Shown: one piece after another, positions 5,301 through 8,362 of the stretch | Numbering within the stretch: the stretch's first letter is position 1 | Layout: every line of letters starts with the position of its first letter | Source: CABRXV01 sp900754955 | Lineage (GTDB): Bacteria; Actinomycetota; Coriobacteriia; Coriobacteriales; Eggerthellaceae | Reading direction: 5' to 3' | Assembly (NCBI GenBank): GCA_902475005.1 | Contig: CABRXV010000083.1 | Location: forward strand, 1-8,362 | DNA: 8,362 nt | Translations under genes and position numbers: made by a program | Notes under the pieces: model-generated | What the model saw: only the letters and a program-made list of their open reading frames with translations | What the model was told of the DNA's origin: nothing | Databases searched by the model: none

Positions 5301-6325
5301 ATGGCTGATTCTGTTACGATCGCCGTCGACGCCATGGGCGGAGACGACGCTCCCGACGTCGTGCTTGAAGGCACGGCGCAGGCGCTTGCATCCGACCCCG
5401 ACCTGCACGTCGTGCTTTGCGGCCCCGCCGCGGTGGTGGAGCCGTTCGCCGCGGCGCACGACCGCTGCGTCGCCCAGCCGTGCACCGAGGTCATCGCGAT
5501 GGGGGAGCACCCCGCCCAGGCCGTGCGCGCTAAGAAGGACTCCTCGATCGTGGTGGGGTGCCGCCTTGTGAAGGAGGGCGCTGCCCAGGGCTTCTTCTCC
5601 GCCGGCTCCACCGGCGCCTGCCTCGCGGCTGCCACGCTCGTCATGGGGCGCATCAAGGGCGTGAAACGCCCGGCGCTCGGTCAGATCCTTCCCGCTTACG
5701 AGAAGCCCACGCTGCTCGTCGACGTGGGAGCGAACGCCGACTGCAAGCCCGAATACCTCGTGCAGTTCGCGCACATGGGCGCGGCGTACATGCGCGGCAT
5801 CATGGGTGTGGCGCAGCCGCAGGTGGCGCTGCTCAACATCGGCGAGGAGGAGACGAAGGGCAGCGCGGCGGCGCTCGAGGCGCACGAGGCGCTCAAGGCC
5901 GCAGTGCCCGAGTTCGCGGGCAACGCCGAGGGGCGCGATCTGCTTGCGGGCACGTTCGACGTCATCGTCACCGACGGCTTCACGGGCAACGTGAGCCTCA
6001 AAACGATCGAAGGCACCTCGAAGGTGCTCATGAAGTACCTCAAGGACGCCTTCATGTCGTCGACGAAGTCGAAGATCGGCGCGGTGCTCGCGAAGGGCGG
6101 TCTTGGCGATCTTAAGGCCAAGGTGAGCCCCGACACTTACGGCGGCTCGGCGTGGCGGGCGCGTGCATCGTGGGGCATGGCTCCTCGAATGCGCGCGCGG
6201 TCGCCAACGGCATCCACGTCGCCGCCGCCACGGTGCGCGCCGGCGTGGCCGACCTCATCGCGCAGGCGGTGTCTGCGAACCGCGGCGCGGCGAAGCAGGC
6301 CGCGGCGCCGGAAGGGGCTGAGTAA
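5301..6325 (+). pseudogene. plsX: Phosphate acyltransferase PlsX, frameshifted near the 3' end
   Basis: PlsX converts acyl-ACP and phosphate to acyl-phosphate, the acyl donor for PlsY in phospholipid synthesis. Residues 1-282 are a normal PlsX: TIAVDAMGGDDAPD (6-19), FFSAGSTGACLAAATLVMGRI, PTLLVDVGANADCKPEYLVQFA, LLNIGEEETKG, DVIVTDGFTGNVSLKTIEGT. After KVSPDTYGG (ending 6146) the frame becomes Arg/Ser/Pro-rich nonsense. The true C-terminus, LGVAGACIVGHGSSNARAV through APEGAE-TAA, resumes in the third frame (codons starting at 6146) and stops at 6323-6325. The expected YGGSALLGV has lost 10 bases, consistent with deletion between two CTCGGCG repeats. Repaired length would be about 344 residues, normal for the family. 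AAGGAG at 5290-5295 sets the start. As PlsX is usually essential in bacteria relying on PlsX/PlsY, a sequencing or assembly error is a serious alternative to a real mutation. Confidence 0.9.
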
Positions 6326-6326
6326 T

Positions 6327-7217
6327 ATGGCGGGCATGGAGCTCACCGACGAGCAGGCGCACAAGCTCGCCCGCGCCGAGGAGATCCTCGGCTACCACTT
6401 CACGTGCGAGCAGTTCATCCTCTCGGCGATCACCCACCCGTCGGCCAACGAGGGCCGCTCGGTCAAATACTCCTATGAGCGTCTCGAATTTCTCGGCGAC
6501 TCGATCCTCGGTGCCATCGTGGCCACCATCGCGTTCGAGACCTACCACGACCTCGATGAAGGCGGCCTGACGCGCATCAAGGTGGCGCTCGTGTCGGGCG
6601 CGAGCCTCTCGGAGGTGGCGGCGCATCTCGGTTTCGCCGACATCATCGTGTTCGGCTCGTCCGAGCAGGGCACGGGCCGTCGCGGGCTCCATTCCGCGCT
6701 CGAGAACGTGTACGAGGCCGTGGTTGCGGCGCTCTACCTCGACGGCGGCATCGACGTGGCGAAGGCCTTCGTCACGCGCACGCTCATTCCGCGCATGTCG
6801 CTCGATCTGGCGAGCGAGCCCGAGAATCCCAAGAGCGCGCTGCAGGAGAAGCTGCAGGAGGACGGCATCACCCCGACCTATCGCCTCATCGAGACGCAGG
6901 GTCCGCCGCATGACCGCACGTTCGTGGCGCAGGTGTACGCGGGCGATCAGGGCCTTGCGCGCGGCACGGGCCGCACGAAGAAGGAGGCCGAGAGCCAGGC
7001 GGCGAAATCCACGCTCGCGCGTCTCGGCGAGTTCTTCGGTCTCGGCCTCGACGAGCAGGCGCGCGCCGAGCGCGACGCCGCCGCGCGTCAGGCGAAGGCT
7101 GACAAAGCCGCTGCCCGCGCCGAGCGCGAGGCCGCAGCTCGCCAGGCGAAGGCCGACAAGGCGGCTGCCAAGGCCGAGGAGCGTCGCGCCAAGGCCGCGC
7201 GCAAGAAGCAGGAGTAG
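6327..7217 (+). CDS. rnc: Ribonuclease III with Lys/Ala-rich C-terminal tail
   Basis: RNase III cleaves double-stranded RNA, including the 30S rRNA precursor. The 296-residue product has the endonuclease domain with signature ERLEFLGDSIL (51-61), then a double-stranded RNA-binding domain (about 167-234, NPKSALQEKLQEDG...TGRTKKEAESQAAKSTLARL). A charged tail of about 50 residues (247-296) follows, with two 18-residue repeats; classical RNase III lacks it. Metal-site residues: Glu51 (E. coli E38), Asp58 (D45) and Glu130 (E117) are present, but the D114 position is Asn127 (codon AAC, 6705-6707), with ungapped spacing to D58 and E130. The start at 6327 follows GAAGGGG (6311-6317) by 9 bases; ATG 6336 is an alternative. 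It begins one base after the plsX stop; the acpP gene often found between them is absent. The frame is also continuous with the frameshifted plsX. Confidence 0.95.
   Translation: MAGMELTDEQAHKLARAEEILGYHFTCEQFILSAITHPSANEGRSVKYSYERLEFLGDSILGAIVATIAFETYHDLDEGGLTRIKVALVSGASLSEVAAHLGFADIIVFGSSEQGTGRRGLHSALENVYEAVVAALYLDGGIDVAKAFVTRTLIPRMSLDLASEPENPKSALQEKLQEDGITPTYRLIETQGPPHDRTFVAQVYAGDQGLARGTGRTKKEAESQAAKSTLARLGEFFGLGLDEQARAERDAAARQAKADKAAARAEREAAARQAKADKAAAKAEERRAKAARKKQE
7065..7172 (+). repeat. Two tandem 54-base repeats inside the rnc 3' end
   Basis: Units 7065-7118 and 7119-7172 match at 44 of 54 bases and encode AERDAAARQAKADKAAAR and AEREAAARQAKADKAAAK (16 of 18 residues identical). Most differences are synonymous, which suggests the peptide pattern is maintained. 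A degenerate Ala/Lys/Arg continuation runs to the stop codon. Confidence 0.85.
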
Positions 7218-7222
7218 GCGGA

Positions 7223-8362
7223 ATGTACCTCAAGTCGCTCGTTCTCAAGGGCTTCAAGTCGTTTGCCGACCGCAGCGCGCTCACGCTCGAGCCGGGCATC
7301 ACGGCCATCGTGGGCCCGAACGGCTCGGGCAAGTCGAACATCTCCGACGCGGTGCTGTGGGTGCTCGGCGAGCGCAACGCGAAGCACCTGCGCGGCCAGG
7401 CCATGGAGGACGTCATCTTCGCGGGCTCGTCGGCGCGCAAGGCGACGGGCCTCGCCGAGGTTGATCTCGTGCTCGACAACTCCGACGGCACGCTGCCCGT
7501 CGACTACGACGAGGTGGCCATCACACGCCGCATGTACCGCTCGGGTGAGAGCGAGTACCTCATCAACGGCACCGTCGCGCGCCGCATGGACGTGCTCGAC
7601 ATCCTTCACGACTCGGGCCTCGGCACGGGCACGCACTCCATCATCTCGCAGGGCTCGCTCGACTCCATTCTGCAGAGCAAGCCTGAGGACCGCCGCGCCC
7701 TCATCGAGGAGGCCGCCGGCGTGCTCAAGCACAAGCAGCGCAAGGCGAAGAGCGAGCGGAAGCTCGCCTCGATGGACCAGCATCTCGAGCGCGCACGCGA
7801 CGTGGTGGCCGAGGTGGCGCGCCAGCTCGGGCCGCTCGAGCGCAAGGCGAAGAAGGCCCGCACCTACCGCGAGCTCGCAGTGGAGCTGGCCGAGATGAAG
7901 CTGCAGCTCGCCGTGGACGATCTGCGCGCGCTGCAGCGGCAGTGGAGCGCCGCCGAAGAGCTCGAGGGGCGCCTTGCGGCCGATATCGAGGCGAAGCGCA
8001 CCGCCATTGACGAGGCGGAAGCCGCCGTCGAGGCGCTGCAGGAGCAGATCAGGCGCGAGAGCGTTGATGCGGGCGAGCTGTCGCGACGCTTCCGCCAGGC
8101 GGCCGCCGCGGTCGAGCGCATCGATTCGGCGGTGCTCGTCATGCACGAGCGGCGCCGCTCTGCCACGACGCGCGCAGGCGAGATCCAGATGGAGCTCGAC
8201 GCTGCCCGCGCCAAGCGCACGCAGGCGCGCGCCGAACTCGAGCGCGCCGCCGCGTCGTTGGCCGAAGTGGCTGAGAACCGCGTCCGCGCCGATGAGCGCC
8301 GCGCGCAGCTCGATGCGGCGTACCGCGCCGTCGGCGAGCAGCGCGGCACGCTCGAACGCGAG
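7223..8362 (+). CDS. smc: Chromosome segregation protein SMC, N-terminal part (3' end outside window)
   Basis: SMC is the ATPase core of bacterial condensin, which compacts and aligns newly replicated DNA with ScpA and ScpB. The first 380 codons are present and the frame is open at the right edge. MYLKSLVLKGFKSFADRS is the canonical N-terminus; Walker A is GPNGSGKSN (31-39). LGERNAKHLRGQAMEDVIFAGS and the Q-loop region ISQGSLDSILQSKPEDRRALIEEAAGV match the SMC head. From about residue 170 the sequence becomes a long Ala/Glu/Arg coiled coil leading to the hinge, which is outside. AGGAG (7210-7214), 8 bases upstream, overlaps the end of rnc, so smc is very likely co-transcribed with plsX and rnc. 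The rnc-smc order is typical of Gram-positive bacteria. Confidence 0.97.
   Translation, partial: MYLKSLVLKGFKSFADRSALTLEPGITAIVGPNGSGKSNISDAVLWVLGERNAKHLRGQAMEDVIFAGSSARKATGLAEVDLVLDNSDGTLPVDYDEVAITRRMYRSGESEYLINGTVARRMDVLDILHDSGLGTGTHSIISQGSLDSILQSKPEDRRALIEEAAGVLKHKQRKAKSERKLASMDQHLERARDVVAEVARQLGPLERKAKKARTYRELAVELAEMKLQLAVDDLRALQRQWSAAEELEGRLAADIEAKRTAIDEAEAAVEALQEQIRRESVDAGELSRRFRQAAAAVERIDSAVLVMHERRRSATTRAGEIQMELDAARAKRTQARAELERAAASLAEVAENRVRADERRAQLDAAYRAVGEQRGTLERE

Noticed and set aside
6120..6160. Programmed ribosomal frameshift in plsX
   Set aside because: There is no slippery heptamer, and a simple frame change would still leave about three conserved codons missing from YGG..LLGV; a 10-base deletion accounts for everything.
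7088..8146. Long minus-strand open frame (352 codons) opposite rnc and smc
   Set aside because: It is antisense to two unmistakable genes, has Arg/Ala/His-rich composition typical of frames opposite GC-rich coding DNA, and shows no family motif. The same applies to minus-strand frames at 2509-3144, 3630-4448, 5202-5885 and 6255-6911.
1..8362. Mobile element, CRISPR array, phage or defence system
   Set aside because: No transposase, integrase, terminal repeats, spaced direct repeats or tRNA ends are visible; all recognised genes are chromosomal housekeeping genes plus rhaD.

Overview
This is a GC-rich, densely coded stretch of bacterial chromosome with every gene on the + strand. Gene content, order and sequence flavour point to an actinobacterium, most likely a Coriobacteriia relative (Eggerthella/Adlercreutzia/Slackia-like). 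The placement is inferred from RecG, DUF177, SepIVA-like and RNase III features and from the recG-rsmD-coaD-...-rpmF-plsX-rnc-smc order; it is not proven.

Layout: the C-terminal part of recG (1-1129) enters from the left, followed by rsmD (1184-1786) and coaD (1783-2262, ATGA overlap). A 291-base intergenic region carries inverted repeats and an extended -10 promoter. It leads into a short SepIVA-like coiled-coil protein (2554-3024), a DUF177/YceD protein (3076-3633) and a rhamnulose-1-phosphate aldolase, rhaD (3690-4598). A second region with a strong promoter drives rpmF (4789-4968), which ends in a classical intrinsic terminator. After a 258-base leader region come plsX (5301-6325), rnc (6327-7217) and the first 380 codons of smc (7223 to the right edge), nearly back to back.

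Functionally this is a housekeeping block: DNA repair (RecG), ribosome biogenesis (RsmD, YceD, bL32, RNase III), CoA and phospholipid synthesis (CoaD, PlsX), cell-envelope or division organisation (SepIVA-like) and chromosome organisation (SMC). The one catabolic gene, rhaD, sits inside the block.

The most notable observation is that plsX is frameshifted near its 3' end. The conserved YGG..LLGV region lacks exactly 10 bases, matching deletion of one copy of a 7-base direct repeat (CTCGGCG) plus a 3-base spacer. The shifted frame happens to stay open into rnc, giving an artificial 638-codon PlsX-RNase III reading frame. Second is RNase III itself: it has Asn where a catalytic metal-ligand Asp (E. 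coli D114) is expected, and a repetitive Lys/Ala-rich C-terminal tail. I see no mobile element, CRISPR array, tRNA or rRNA, and no convincing new multi-gene system.
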